Shown piece after piece: positions 40,458 to 48,726 of a DNA stretch of 48,726 nucleotides (its first letter is position 1; the number at the start of each line of letters is the position of its first letter). The position numbers and the translations under genes are program-made. The stretch is from Ktedonobacteria bacterium (GTDB lineage: Bacteria; Chloroflexota; Ktedonobacteria; Ktedonobacterales; JACDGC01): NCBI GenBank assembly GCA_027459705.1, contig DAIDHM010000199.1, positions 1 to 48,726 on the forward strand. Direction: 5' to 3'. The notes beneath the pieces are model-generated. The model was not told where the DNA came from. It searched no databases and saw only the letters and a program-made list of their open reading frames with translations.

Positions 40458-42803
40458 TCAGTCTACAGCGCGTGGTTGAAAAGCGCCCCGCCGCGCCATG
40501 GTGGCTGCCAGGACGGCCTGGCCCAATGCCAGACCGCCATCATTGGTTGGTACGCGCTGATGCCGGTAGAGCGTGAATCCCTGGTCGCCCAGGGTTGACG
40601 CCAATTGTTCCAGCAACAGGCGGTTTTGCAGTGCTCCGCCAGAGACCGCGACCACATTGATACCGGTCTCCGCGCGGATTCGTTGGCAGGTAGCGGCGAC
40701 CATCGCGGCCAGCGTCGCATGGAACCGTGCCGCTACTCGCCCCGCGCTCCCTCCCGCGGCCAGATCCGCGACAACGCCCATGATGATCTCGCGCGTTTCG
40801 AGGATCCAGAGCGGCCCTTCAGCGCGCAGATCAAATGGATAGGGCTGGTCGGATGTGCCACCCGCCGCAATCTCCAGTTCGATGGCCGCCTGACCTTCGT
40901 AAGTGATCTGCCGCGTGCCGGGGAGATCTGCGAGGGCCGCCACTGCATCGAAGAGGCGACCCGCACTGGAAGACAGAGGAGAATTGATTTGCTGCGCGAT
41001 CATCCCGTCCAGGACGCGAATCTGTCGCTCATCAATGTGCTTTACCAGCGGCAGTGAATGTCGTAGCGTCGCTTCCAGGCCGAAAGTTGCCAGCATATGC
41101 GCCATCGCCATGCGCCATGGCTCGCGGATCGCCGCCGCGCCCCCTGGCATAGGTATGTAGGCGAGGTGCGCGCGGCGGGTGAAGCCCATGTTGAGACTGC
41201 CAGTGAACACCTCACCACCCCAGATGGCGCCGTCTAACCCGTAGCCCGTGCCATCAAGGGCGATGCCGATGACCATTTCGGACGTGGGCCGTTGATTATC
41301 CGCCAGGCAGCTGGCGATATGCGCGTGGTGATGTTGTATGCCAATTGCGGTCAGGCCGTCCTCCTCCAGTTCGTGCGCGTATTTGGTAGAGAGATATTCA
41401 GGATGGAGGTCATAGGCCACCAATGCGGGTTCAATAGCGAAGAGTTCGCTGAAATGCCGGATTCCCTCGCGATATGATCGCAAGGTCGCATAGTTCTCGA
41501 GATCGCCGATATGATGGCTCATGAAGACGTGGTGATCGCGGGCGAGTGCGAAAGTACTTTTCAATTCGCCACCACAAGCCAGGACATGCTGTGTAAAGGG
41601 TTCGGTGACGGTGAGGGGCCGTGGGGCGTAGCCACGCGATCGGCGGCTGGGATACTCTGCGTTCAGGACGAAACGCGTCACGCTGTCATCACAGCGCATG
41701 TGGATTGGTCGATTGTGCACGATGAAATAGTCGACTATCGCCCCTAATTGCGCCAGGGCCTCTTCGTCGCGGTACGCGATCGGCTCATCGGTCTGATTGC
41801 CGCTGGTCATCACCAACGGCATTCCCGCATCGCGCAACAGCAGATGATGCAGGGGGGTATACGCCAGCATGACGCCGAGGGTTGTTTGGCGCGGCGCGAC
41901 CTCGTCGGCGATTCCATTATCAGCCCGTTGGTCCAGTACGACGATCGGCCGCGCGGGCGAGGTGAGGATCCGTTCTTCCGCAGCGGAGATGTGGCAGAGC
42001 GCCTGAGCCTGCGTCAGATTTTGCGCCATCAGCGCGAAGGGTTTCGCCTGACGGCCTTTGCGCGCGCGCAGGGTGCGCACGGCATCCACGATGAACGGGT
42101 TACAGGCGATATGATAGCCACCGAGCCCTTTGATGGCGACAATCGCCCCCTCGCGCAACCAGCGCGCCGCCGTAGCAATCGCGTCGACGCCAGGCATCAG
42201 TGCGACAGTCTGACCAGCGCAGTCCAGCAATGCGACTTGCGGGCCACATATCGGGCAGGCATTTGGTTGGGCATGAAAGCGTCGATCAGCAGGATCGGTA
42301 TATTCACGCTGGCAGGCGGTACAGAGCGGAAAGCCCGCCATAGTTGTCGTGCAGCGGTCATAAGGGATGCCGCGCGTGATGGTGAAGCGTGGACCACAGT
42401 TGGTGCAGTTGGTGAATGGATAGCGATACCGACGATTGCAGGGGTCCAGCATCTCGGCCAGACAAGCGGGGCAGGTGGCGACATCCGGTGAGATCAAGGT
42501 CTGTCGTGGGGCGCCATCCTGGCTGAGATCGATGCGAAATGCTTCCTCTGCGCGCGTCGGAGTCGGCATCCAGGTGATTTCTTCGATAAGCGCCAGCGCG
42601 GGCGCTTCGTCACGGATCGCCGCAAGAAAATGATCGAGCACGGCGGCGTCGCCTTCCACTTCGATGGTGACTCCGTCGCCAGCATTTCGCACGTACCCCA
42701 CCAGGCCAAAGCGTCGGGCCAGGGTGAAGATAAATGGGCGGAAGCCAACGCCCTGGACAATGCCGTGTACCGCGACAGCCCGCCGTTCCCGCGCCCCGTT
42801 CAT
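40458..42803 (-). CDS. hypF: Carbamoyltransferase HypF
   Basis: Makes the thiocarbamate on HypE from carbamoyl phosphate and ATP, the source of cyanide in [NiFe]-hydrogenase. The 781-residue protein has all domains: acylphosphatase (VQGVGFRPFIF, about 12-95), two zinc fingers (CPACLAEMLDPC, CTNCGPRF, CTACQREY, CPICG), a YrdC-like domain (about 190-370; KGLGGYHIACN), and a Kae1-like domain with HHHAHIASCLADN and GIALDGTGYG. ATG 42803 follows AGGAG with 8-base spacing; the frame to 42875 has no ribosome site. It heads the operon hypF-hypC-hypC2-hypD-hypE. hypA and hypB, needed for nickel insertion, are not in the window, nor is a hydrogenase. Confidence 0.97.
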   Translation of the reverse strand: MNGARERRAVAVHGIVQGVGFRPFIFTLARRFGLVGYVRNAGDGVTIEVEGDAAVLDHFLAAIRDEAPALALIEEITWMPTPTRAEEAFRIDLSQDGAPRQTLISPDVATCPACLAEMLDPCNRRYRYPFTNCTNCGPRFTITRGIPYDRCTTTMAGFPLCTACQREYTDPADRRFHAQPNACPICGPQVALLDCAGQTVALMPGVDAIATAARWLREGAIVAIKGLGGYHIACNPFIVDAVRTLRARKGRQAKPFALMAQNLTQAQALCHISAAEERILTSPARPIVVLDQRADNGIADEVAPRQTTLGVMLAYTPLHHLLLRDAGMPLVMTSGNQTDEPIAYRDEEALAQLGAIVDYFIVHNRPIHMRCDDSVTRFVLNAEYPSRRSRGYAPRPLTVTEPFTQHVLACGGELKSTFALARDHHVFMSHHIGDLENYATLRSYREGIRHFSELFAIEPALVAYDLHPEYLSTKYAHELEEDGLTAIGIQHHHAHIASCLADNQRPTSEMVIGIALDGTGYGLDGAIWGGEVFTGSLNMGFTRRAHLAYIPMPGGAAAIREPWRMAMAHMLATFGLEATLRHSLPLVKHIDERQIRVLDGMIAQQINSPLSSSAGRLFDAVAALADLPGTRQITYEGQAAIELEIAAGGTSDQPYPFDLRAEGPLWILETREIIMGVVADLAAGGSAGRVAARFHATLAAMVAATCQRIRAETGINVVAVSGGALQNRLLLEQLASTLGDQGFTLYRHQRVPTNDGGLALGQAVLAATMARRGAFQPRAVD

Positions 42804-43036
42804 GAGCCAATCTCCTGGTCTGCCAGGCGCAACTACAGTGTTGCGAACTGCCTGTGACCCTATGGTGCATGGCAACGCTCACAAACTCGTCACGGCAGCC
42901 AAGAGGGCAATCACGTCCCCATCACGCCCACTGCTAACGGCGGCGCTGACGGCCCACATGGGCCGGAGCATCGCCGTTGATGACGCGGGCAACGGTGGCC
43001 GACGGCGGCCAACTAGCTCATTGCCCGGACTTGTCG

Positions 43037-44137
43037 CTACATGCCAGGGGTGACGACCGCCACATTCAGATGGTGCAATGGATCTGTCCCGGCCCAACCG
43101 ATGATGACCGCGCTACCGGAGTCAAATTGTGCCAGCGCCGGTCCGGATATCGCGTATTCGCCGAGCGTGGTCGACGAAAGCGGATCCGTCCAGTTCGGAT
43201 AGTGCGTCGTGAATTGGACGTTCAGATAGCGTGTAGTCGTGGTGCCGTTACCCGTCCAGGCGACCCAATACATGGGGCCAGAGGGGGCTCGGAACCCGAC
43301 AATGCTCGGTGCCCAGGCGCTCTGCGCCGTCAACGGTGAAGTTGCTGGGCGATTCCATTGCACGCCATTGTTCGATGTGGCAAAGTACAGATGGTTATTG
43401 GCCTCTGTCCAGCCCAACAATAATCGTGCGGAAGTCCCCGCCGAGAGATCGGTCGCGAGATTTGGCCGCGAGATACTCGTCCAGCCCCACAGCGTCGTCT
43501 TGGCATTCTGCACTGGGTTAGTCGTGCGATGCAGGATATTCAGCGTATGCGCTGGATCCGTCCCCGTCCAACCCAGATAGATATCACTATTGATATCGCC
43601 ATTGATGGTCGTGACCGCTGGCGCCGTGAAACTGGTCTCACCCCAGAAGGTCACTTTGCTGGTCACCGTGAGAGCAGGTGTCGCGATGAAGGCCATATTC
43701 AGCGTATGGTCTGGATCGGTTCCCGTCCAGGCCAGGACAATCGTGCCATATGGCGCGCCGCGGCCGCTGTCGATAAAAGCCACAGCTGGCCGCCAGAGCG
43801 ATGTCTCACCCAGCACGATTTTCTGTGCGGTGGTATAGCTGGTGGCATTTTGTGGAGCGCTCACCATAACGTTGAGATGGTGGAGCGCATCGGTCCCCGC
43901 CCAGGCAATCACTGTCTGGGGGGCATAGGTCGTTGCAAGGGCAGGCCCATCAATGCTGGTCTCGCCCAGTACCGCTTTGGACCCAATGCGCGGGACCGAT
44001 TGTGGTTGTTGCACCGCTGCCCACGCTGTAGCCCCCGGCCACCCAGTGGCACCGGATCCGGCTGTGGCTGGGATCCCAATGCCGACCAGCAAAGCGAGCA
44101 CCACGATGCTCATAATCGCCAATCGACGCGCTTGCAT
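43037..44137 (-). CDS. Secreted protein with six propeller-like repeats
   Basis: A 366-residue exported protein. MQARRLAIMSIVVLALLVGIG is a classical signal peptide, with likely cleavage after the Ala-rich stretch near residue 30-40. Six repeats of about 50-60 residues follow, each with a GETS-x-PA(V/L) opening and an (I/L)xWTGTDxxHxLN ending, for example LAWTGTDPDHTLN and LGWTGTDPAHTLN. The fifth repeat is the most diverged. Six such units suggest a six-bladed beta-propeller; the Asp-rich TGTD turns may bind calcium. ATG 44137 is chosen since AAGGAGG lies 8 bases upstream; ATG 44158 has none. Function is unknown; carbohydrate or surface binding is possible. It lies alone between hypF and the helicase. 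Confidence 0.82.
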   Translation of the reverse strand: MQARRLAIMSIVVLALLVGIGIPATAGSGATGWPGATAWAAVQQPQSVPRIGSKAVLGETSIDGPALATTYAPQTVIAWAGTDALHHLNVMVSAPQNATSYTTAQKIVLGETSLWRPAVAFIDSGRGAPYGTIVLAWTGTDPDHTLNMAFIATPALTVTSKVTFWGETSFTAPAVTTINGDINSDIYLGWTGTDPAHTLNILHRTTNPVQNAKTTLWGWTSISRPNLATDLSAGTSARLLLGWTEANNHLYFATSNNGVQWNRPATSPLTAQSAWAPSIVGFRAPSGPMYWVAWTGNGTTTTRYLNVQFTTHYPNWTDPLSSTTLGEYAISGPALAQFDSGSAVIIGWAGTDPLHHLNVAVVTPGM

Positions 44138-44621
44138 AAGCATAGCCTCCTTCTTCATGCAGGGTCTTTCTCAATAGGAGGCGTACCACAAGGTTTAAAC
44201 GGAGAGCATGTTGCGGTGAGCCCCCAGTGTGGCAGGGGTGGCGGATCGGCTCAGCCATCTGTTGCCCCATCCATAAGCATTCCACGAGCGGACCACAATG
44301 TATACACAAGGGTCTCATGCTCCAGCACGACTGGATCACAAACCGTTGTCTCCTGCGGCAACGCCTCCCATGCAGGCCACCCAGAGAACATTGTCCAATG
44401 CTCGGGATAGGGCGAGTCCTGCCATATTCGCGGAATAGTGAGGGTGGGAAATTTTGGCGAACAATGGACTATTGCTTCCTGCTCCGCGCAAAGCCCATAT
44501 CACCGCGATCATCTTCTGATTGATCGCGGTGTTGATATCTTTGGAAGAAGTATAGGGTGTCAGATGCTGCCCAGGAGGACGTGCCGCGCACCGATGATAA
44601 CCAGCACGAAGGATGACGCCG
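44138..44621. other. 484-base gap containing one strong hairpin
   Basis: No credible gene is seen. CACCGCGATCA (44501-44511) pairs perfectly with TGATCGCGGTG (44521-44531) around a 9-base loop, with ATAT arms beyond. It lies about 90 bases past the helicase stop and may be its terminator. The palindrome TGTATACA (44299-44306) lies in the upstream region of the propeller gene and could be a regulator site. Confidence 0.45.
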
Positions 44622-47063
44622 TTAGCTTTCACCTTCGGTGGGAGGAGTCAACTCGACGAGTTCTTCCACGGGTGGCGTTGGCAGTCCTGCCGCGCGGAAA
44701 GGTAACGTACGGCTCTGTGCTACTGTGCCGTGCAAGAGTTGACGTGCCGCCAGTCGCATCGCTACGCGCTGGCGATCCAGTCGCTGGCGCATCGCTCTGC
44801 GCTCCATCCAGGAAAGCTCCGGAGCGGCTTCGGGAGTCCAGAGTGCCGGATCGTCCAGAATTTGGCTGGCCGCGGATTCCAGTTGGCGCAACAGGTCGAT
44901 TGTCTGATTGAGCACCATCAGCAGGTCGCCTTCGGCCAGGGAAATACGCTGGCGGATTCCGGCCAGCGAGATACCCTGTGCCCAGCCTGAAGCGATGCCC
45001 ATGAAATGCTCATTGATCGCCGGGCTGAGCGGCATGGTCTGTTGCATCTCCAATCGCCGCACTTTGTCGCCGAGCGCTTTGGCGGCTCGACGCGCGACCC
45101 GCAAGCGGTCTGTCAGTGTATCCTGAGACCAGATTGGCTTATCGCTATCATAGACGAACCAGCTGACCACCTCGGCGAGTTCCCCACTGGTCAGACCATC
45201 GAGCGCATTGGAGAGCATCATCTCTGTCAATATGACGCCGGCGGGATGGAAGATCGCGCGTAAGAGCCGTCCCTTCTGAGTCAGGTGATCATCATCGCCG
45301 ATGTAACCCAGCGTACGCAAGACGGTCGCAGTCGCGAGCAACTCATGTTCGACGCTGATCCCCAATTCCACGCCTTCACCGCTATAGATCTCTTCGACGC
45401 GGGCTTGCTTTGATTTTTTGCCTTTGCCCCCCTTCAGGGCGTAGCGGGGTTTCTGTTTGCGGCGTAAGCGACGCTGATATTCCAGGAAGCTTTTGGCGCC
45501 GATCTCGCGGAGTCGTTCGAATTCATTGGGCCGCCACAGATTGAGCACCGAATTATAGCGCATCGAGAAGGCGCTCTTGACCGGCAACAGCGCTTTGGTA
45601 AGCTCCTTGAAGCTCGGCTCGAAAGCATCCCATGGCGAATAGAGGATGATCGCGGCGCCATGCTCGTCCATGCCCCGTCGTCCAGCCCGCCCCGTCAGTT
45701 GCTGATATTCATTCGGTGTGAGCAAACGCATTTCAATGCCATCGAACTTGCTCAGACTCCCCATAATCACCGAACGCGCGGGCATATTGACGCCCATGGC
45801 CAACGTGTCGGTCGCGAAAACCGCCAACAGACTGCCCCGCGCAAAGAGCATTTCGACCAGCATCTTCAAGCTCGGCAGCAGGCCAGCGTGGTGAAACGCA
45901 ATGCCACGCGGCAAGAGCGCTGCCAGAGTCTGCACCTGATCAAGATCGCGATCTTCTTGCGGCAAAGCGGCCAGCCATTCGCGGACCTCGTCGGCAATGG
46001 CGCGCTGTTCTTCGACAGTGGTCATGCGGATGCTGGATGCGTTCAATGCGGCATCTTCGACGGCCTTACGACCCGGCAGGAAGTAGAGGCAGGGCAAAAG
46101 TTCCTGGCCGCGCATAGCTACCAGCACCTCAGCGGGCGTCGGTGCTTCGCGCACTTTGGGTGTGACGCCCTCATCGTCGTAGTACATGTGGCGCGCCAGC
46201 TTCCGTTCACCGCCAATGTGCGGGAAACGCTGTACGCGCTCGCCAGCTGCATTGCGCACGAGGTGGAGGGTATTGTCGAAGAAGAAATAGTCTTCCAGCG
46301 GGACGGCGCGATCGGGATGAAAGATCAGTTTCGTCGGCCCATGTACCTGTGACATCCACTCTACCAGATCTCGCGCATTATGGACCGTCGCCGAGAGACC
46401 AACAAAACCTACCTGGGGTGGCGAATGGATGATGCACTCCTCCCAGACCGGTCCGCGCTGTGGATCAGCCATGTAATGCAACTCATCAAAGATCACGCAG
46501 GCGACATTACTCAGCTGGGTATCAAGGTGCTTTTTACCATGATCGACCGTCGCCACCGTCCCGGCGAAATCAGTCCCGGCAGCAGGATGATCCACGCGCT
46601 CTAATTCGAGCAGGACATTGCGGTAGATCTCGGTCGTCATGACGACGATCGGCGCGTGAGCGTTCTCGACGATATCGCCCGTCATCAGCCCGACCTCCGC
46701 CACGCCATAGCGCGCGCGGAAATCCCGGAATTTTTGATTCGAGAGCGCTTTCAGCGGCGCTGTATAAAAGACCCGCTTGCCTGTGCGCATGGCCTGCCAG
46801 ATCGCGAACTCCGCGATCACGGTCTTCCCGGTGCCGGTGGGGGCAGCCACCAACACGGAATTGCCCACGCTCAACTCTATCATTGCCCGACGCTGAAAAT
46901 CATCCAATGGGAATGGATAGGTCGCGGCAAAAGCGGCGATGAGGTCATTCGCCGCGGAAATCTCGTCCACGGAGTGATCCATGGCTGATTCTTGCTCCAC
47001 AGCGGGGTCAAGTGACGGTTCCATCACCGAATCAGATCCTGTAGGTTGCATTGCGGATGCCAT
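44622..47063 (-). CDS. Ski2/Mtr4-like DEAD/DEAH-box RNA helicase with DSHCT domain
   Basis: A superfamily 2 helicase of 813 residues related to Ski2/Mtr4 and actinobacterial HelY. An N-terminal acidic tail of about 45 residues leads to motif I APTGTGKT, Ia TAPLKALSNQK, II FDELHYM (DELH), III GLSATV, then in the second RecA domain ATDTLAMGVNMPA and motif VI QLTGRAGRRGMD. FERLREIGAKSFLEYQRRL begins the C-terminal part, with a basic KGGKGKKSKQ loop, and the last ~180 residues match the DSHCT domain. It probably unwinds RNA in decay or ribosome-associated processes. ATG 47063 follows AAGGA closely; ATG 47051 is a weaker alternative. A TATACT on the minus strand (47189-47194) is the best -10 candidate. 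Confidence 0.92.
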   Translation of the reverse strand: MASAMQPTGSDSVMEPSLDPAVEQESAMDHSVDEISAANDLIAAFAATYPFPLDDFQRRAMIELSVGNSVLVAAPTGTGKTVIAEFAIWQAMRTGKRVFYTAPLKALSNQKFRDFRARYGVAEVGLMTGDIVENAHAPIVVMTTEIYRNVLLELERVDHPAAGTDFAGTVATVDHGKKHLDTQLSNVACVIFDELHYMADPQRGPVWEECIIHSPPQVGFVGLSATVHNARDLVEWMSQVHGPTKLIFHPDRAVPLEDYFFFDNTLHLVRNAAGERVQRFPHIGGERKLARHMYYDDEGVTPKVREAPTPAEVLVAMRGQELLPCLYFLPGRKAVEDAALNASSIRMTTVEEQRAIADEVREWLAALPQEDRDLDQVQTLAALLPRGIAFHHAGLLPSLKMLVEMLFARGSLLAVFATDTLAMGVNMPARSVIMGSLSKFDGIEMRLLTPNEYQQLTGRAGRRGMDEHGAAIILYSPWDAFEPSFKELTKALLPVKSAFSMRYNSVLNLWRPNEFERLREIGAKSFLEYQRRLRRKQKPRYALKGGKGKKSKQARVEEIYSGEGVELGISVEHELLATATVLRTLGYIGDDDHLTQKGRLLRAIFHPAGVILTEMMLSNALDGLTSGELAEVVSWFVYDSDKPIWSQDTLTDRLRVARRAAKALGDKVRRLEMQQTMPLSPAINEHFMGIASGWAQGISLAGIRQRISLAEGDLLMVLNQTIDLLRQLESAASQILDDPALWTPEAAPELSWMERRAMRQRLDRQRVAMRLAARQLLHGTVAQSRTLPFRAAGLPTPPVEELVELTPPTEGES

Positions 47064-47277
47064 CAATCCTTACGCTGTCGTTCCGTCAGGACGCTGCGCA
47101 GTTGGTTTTTGAGGTCAGCGCGCGCCTACGGGATGCTCGTCGATGGTATGGAGATCCAGAGTGACACGAGAACGAGCACATACTTCTAGTATATAGTACA
47201 ACATTGGCCGAACCTACCGTCGCAACACTCATCCCATGCCGACGTGTAAACCGATGTGAATGAGCGCGCCGCGGCCA

Positions 47278-47751
47278 CTAAAGCATCCAGCTTGCCGCGC
47301 GCGCTAACTCGCGCTCACGCTCCACCTGGACCCCCACGCGATCGCAGATGAAATCAATGAGCTTCGACGTGCTCCGCAACTTCGTCGTCACTTTCTCTGG
47401 ATCGAGCTGGCGCACCTGAATGATGCGCCGCAACGCCGCAATGGGCAGTTGCTCCAAACGAGTTCGGACCCCCTGCAGACCACCGAGTAAAAAATGCGTC
47501 CGCAGATCGATGCGCGCCGCGTAGAGACCCAGCAGATCAGGGTTGGGTTCGGGCACAGCCAGGACGTCGGGGAGCGTCGCGTCATTTTCCGTTACCAGGG
47601 CATCCGCGTCGTCGTCGAGTATTCCCGTCGCAACCAGGGCATCAAGGACCTTCGCGGCTAACGCTGGATTCGCCTCGACATCATAAGCCAGACCGCGCAA
47701 TAACAAAGCGACGGTCTTGCCAGCGACGGATTCTTGTACTTCTACAGCCAT
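47278..47751 (-). CDS. Small unknown protein encoded after ParA
   Basis: A mostly helical, soluble protein of 157 residues without a recognisable domain. The central part (PDLLGLYAARIDLRTHFLLGG) is hydrophobic-amphipathic, and the C-terminal third (QVRQLDPEKVTTKLRSTSKLIDFICDRVG) is charged. ATG 47751 has GGAG 8 bases upstream. It starts 42 bases after the parA stop on the same strand, so the two are an operon. ParA ATPases usually work with a partner that stimulates ATP hydrolysis. A protein in this position is a candidate, although it shows no ParB motif and no obvious helix-turn-helix. Confidence 0.75.
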   Translation of the reverse strand: MAVEVQESVAGKTVALLLRGLAYDVEANPALAAKVLDALVATGILDDDADALVTENDATLPDVLAVPEPNPDLLGLYAARIDLRTHFLLGGLQGVRTRLEQLPIAALRRIIQVRQLDPEKVTTKLRSTSKLIDFICDRVGVQVERERELARAASWML

Positions 47752-47793
47752 AGCATCGGCTCCATTCGTGATAGTTGATGGGACCGCGGTGTA

Positions 47794-48657
47794 TTAACTC
47801 ATAACCTGATGCAAATATTCACGCGCTAGGGCGCTAAATTGTCGATGTGGTCCAGCGCCACCGAATTTTTGACGCAAGTTTGCTACTTCGACATCGACGT
47901 CCGCGGCCTCCGCGACCTCGGAAGCCTCATGAATAATGGTCTCGAAGACTGGTGGATGGATGCCCGGAATCACATCGCGGCGCATATCCATCACGGTCTG
48001 TTTGTGCAGGCGGCTCTGCGGTCGATAGCGGGACACAACGATGCCCAATCCATAGATCTCATGGCGCGCGCGCAGCGCGAAGTCAGCCATGCGATCCAGT
48101 ACTAATGGCACGCCAAGCGTAGAAAGGATATCGGGCACAACGGGGATCAGGAAATAGCGACTCATCGCAATCCCGTTGAGGGTGATGATCCCCAGGTTAG
48201 GCGGACAGTCGATAAGGACATGATCATACTGACCGATCACTGGCCCTAACACATTGCGGAGGGTATAAACGGAGCCATCGCGGAATTCATCCAGATCCGA
48301 TGCCTTGGTGATCTTATCCTGCAACTTGTGGAGCCGAATGCTCGAGGGCAGCAGATCGAGCCCAGGAATGCCACCCATGACATTCGACGTGCGCTGCACA
48401 ATCGCTTGGTTGATCTCGAATTCACGCGACCCATCCAGCCAATCTTTGAAAAGCTGGTAGAGCGATTGGCCGCGCTGATCGCGTTCGCGCCAGCGACGTT
48501 CGTTGATCAATGCGATGGTCGCATTCGTTTGGGGATCGAGATCGACGACGAGGACCCGCTGCCCGTGCTCCACTGCGAGATAATGAGCCAGCGCAATGGT
48601 CAGCGTCGTTTTGCCGACGCCACCTTTTAGATTGATGACGCTTGTAATAACGGGCAT
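47794..48657 (-). CDS. ParA-family (Walker-type MinD/ParA) ATPase
   Basis: A 287-residue partitioning ATPase. The deviant Walker A motif is KGGVGKTT (11-18), followed by VLVVDLDPQTN (switch I region) and LIDCPPNLGIITLNG (Walker B). Length and motif spacing fit ParA/Soj-type ATPases without an N-terminal DNA-binding domain. Start ATG 48657 follows GGAGG with 5-base spacing. No parB, parS-like repeat or replication gene is seen nearby. It may therefore position a cellular cargo (chemoreceptors, carboxysome-like bodies, flagella) or serve a plasmid-derived remnant rather than the chromosome. The small protein encoded next is its likely partner. Confidence 0.92.
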   Translation of the reverse strand: MPVITSVINLKGGVGKTTLTIALAHYLAVEHGQRVLVVDLDPQTNATIALINERRWRERDQRGQSLYQLFKDWLDGSREFEINQAIVQRTSNVMGGIPGLDLLPSSIRLHKLQDKITKASDLDEFRDGSVYTLRNVLGPVIGQYDHVLIDCPPNLGIITLNGIAMSRYFLIPVVPDILSTLGVPLVLDRMADFALRARHEIYGLGIVVSRYRPQSRLHKQTVMDMRRDVIPGIHPPVFETIIHEASEVAEAADVDVEVANLRQKFGGAGPHRQFSALAREYLHQVMS

Positions 48658-48726
48658 GCCATCCTCCGGACGTTCAACATAAACCTTTGTCAGATGCGTG
48701 GCGCCTGGGCAAAATCCAGGTGGGAT

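Noticed and set aside
1-48726. CRISPR array, prophage, rRNA operon, riboswitch
   Set aside because: I found no regularly spaced repeats, phage structural or integrase genes, rRNA sequence, or recognisable riboswitch cores. Absence is by eye only.

Overview
The window is about 48.7 kb of GC-rich bacterial chromosome carrying roughly 34 protein genes and one tRNA gene. Gene content suggests a Chloroflexota bacterium (Ktedonobacteria/Thermomicrobia-like): a HupF-type second HypC, a NACHT-HEAT protein, TerY-type signalling genes, RqcH, and Gram-positive-like lipoproteins. This placement is inference from gene types, not from a search. Several promoters share an extended -10 (TGn followed by a TATAAT-like hexamer) with a weak -35.

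Layout. 1-10110: housekeeping and signalling genes, nearly all on the minus strand: a membrane GGDEF/HD-GYP c-di-GMP enzyme, the replication-fork ATPase RarA, an acidic protein of unknown role, an EF-G-like GTPase and a 14-helix drug exporter. 10111-15174: a ROK repressor with a XylR-like operator, followed by a xylose-type ABC importer (XylF, a short XylG, XylH). 15347-22829: fructose-bisphosphatase and guanylate kinase (minus), the ribosome-rescue factor RqcH and a YjbQ protein (plus), a GltD-like iron-sulfur flavoprotein (minus), and an L,D-transpeptidase (plus).

22888-28939: tRNA-Arg(CCG), a membrane-anchored NACHT ATPase with HEAT repeats, the right end of an IS200/IS605 (TnpB-type) element without its transposase, then argJ-argD. 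29099-37656: a TPR protein, an aquaporin, and the most distinctive locus, a three-gene vWA / PP2C / Ser-Thr kinase operon (TerY-P type). Its phosphatase appears to carry a second, degenerate vWA domain, and the phosphatase gene lies between inverted copies of an 18-bp Pro/Gly-coding repeat. A lipoprotein HtrA protease and a C-terminal-Cys glutaredoxin follow.

37713-42803: a tightly overlapping hydrogenase maturation operon, hypF-hypC-hypC2-hypD-hypE (minus), with no hydrogenase genes in view. 43037-48657 (all minus): a secreted six-repeat propeller-like protein, a Ski2-like DSHCT helicase, and a ParA ATPase followed by a small unknown partner. The best candidates for new biology are the vWA/PP2C/kinase operon and the tRNA-NACHT-TnpB-end segment.
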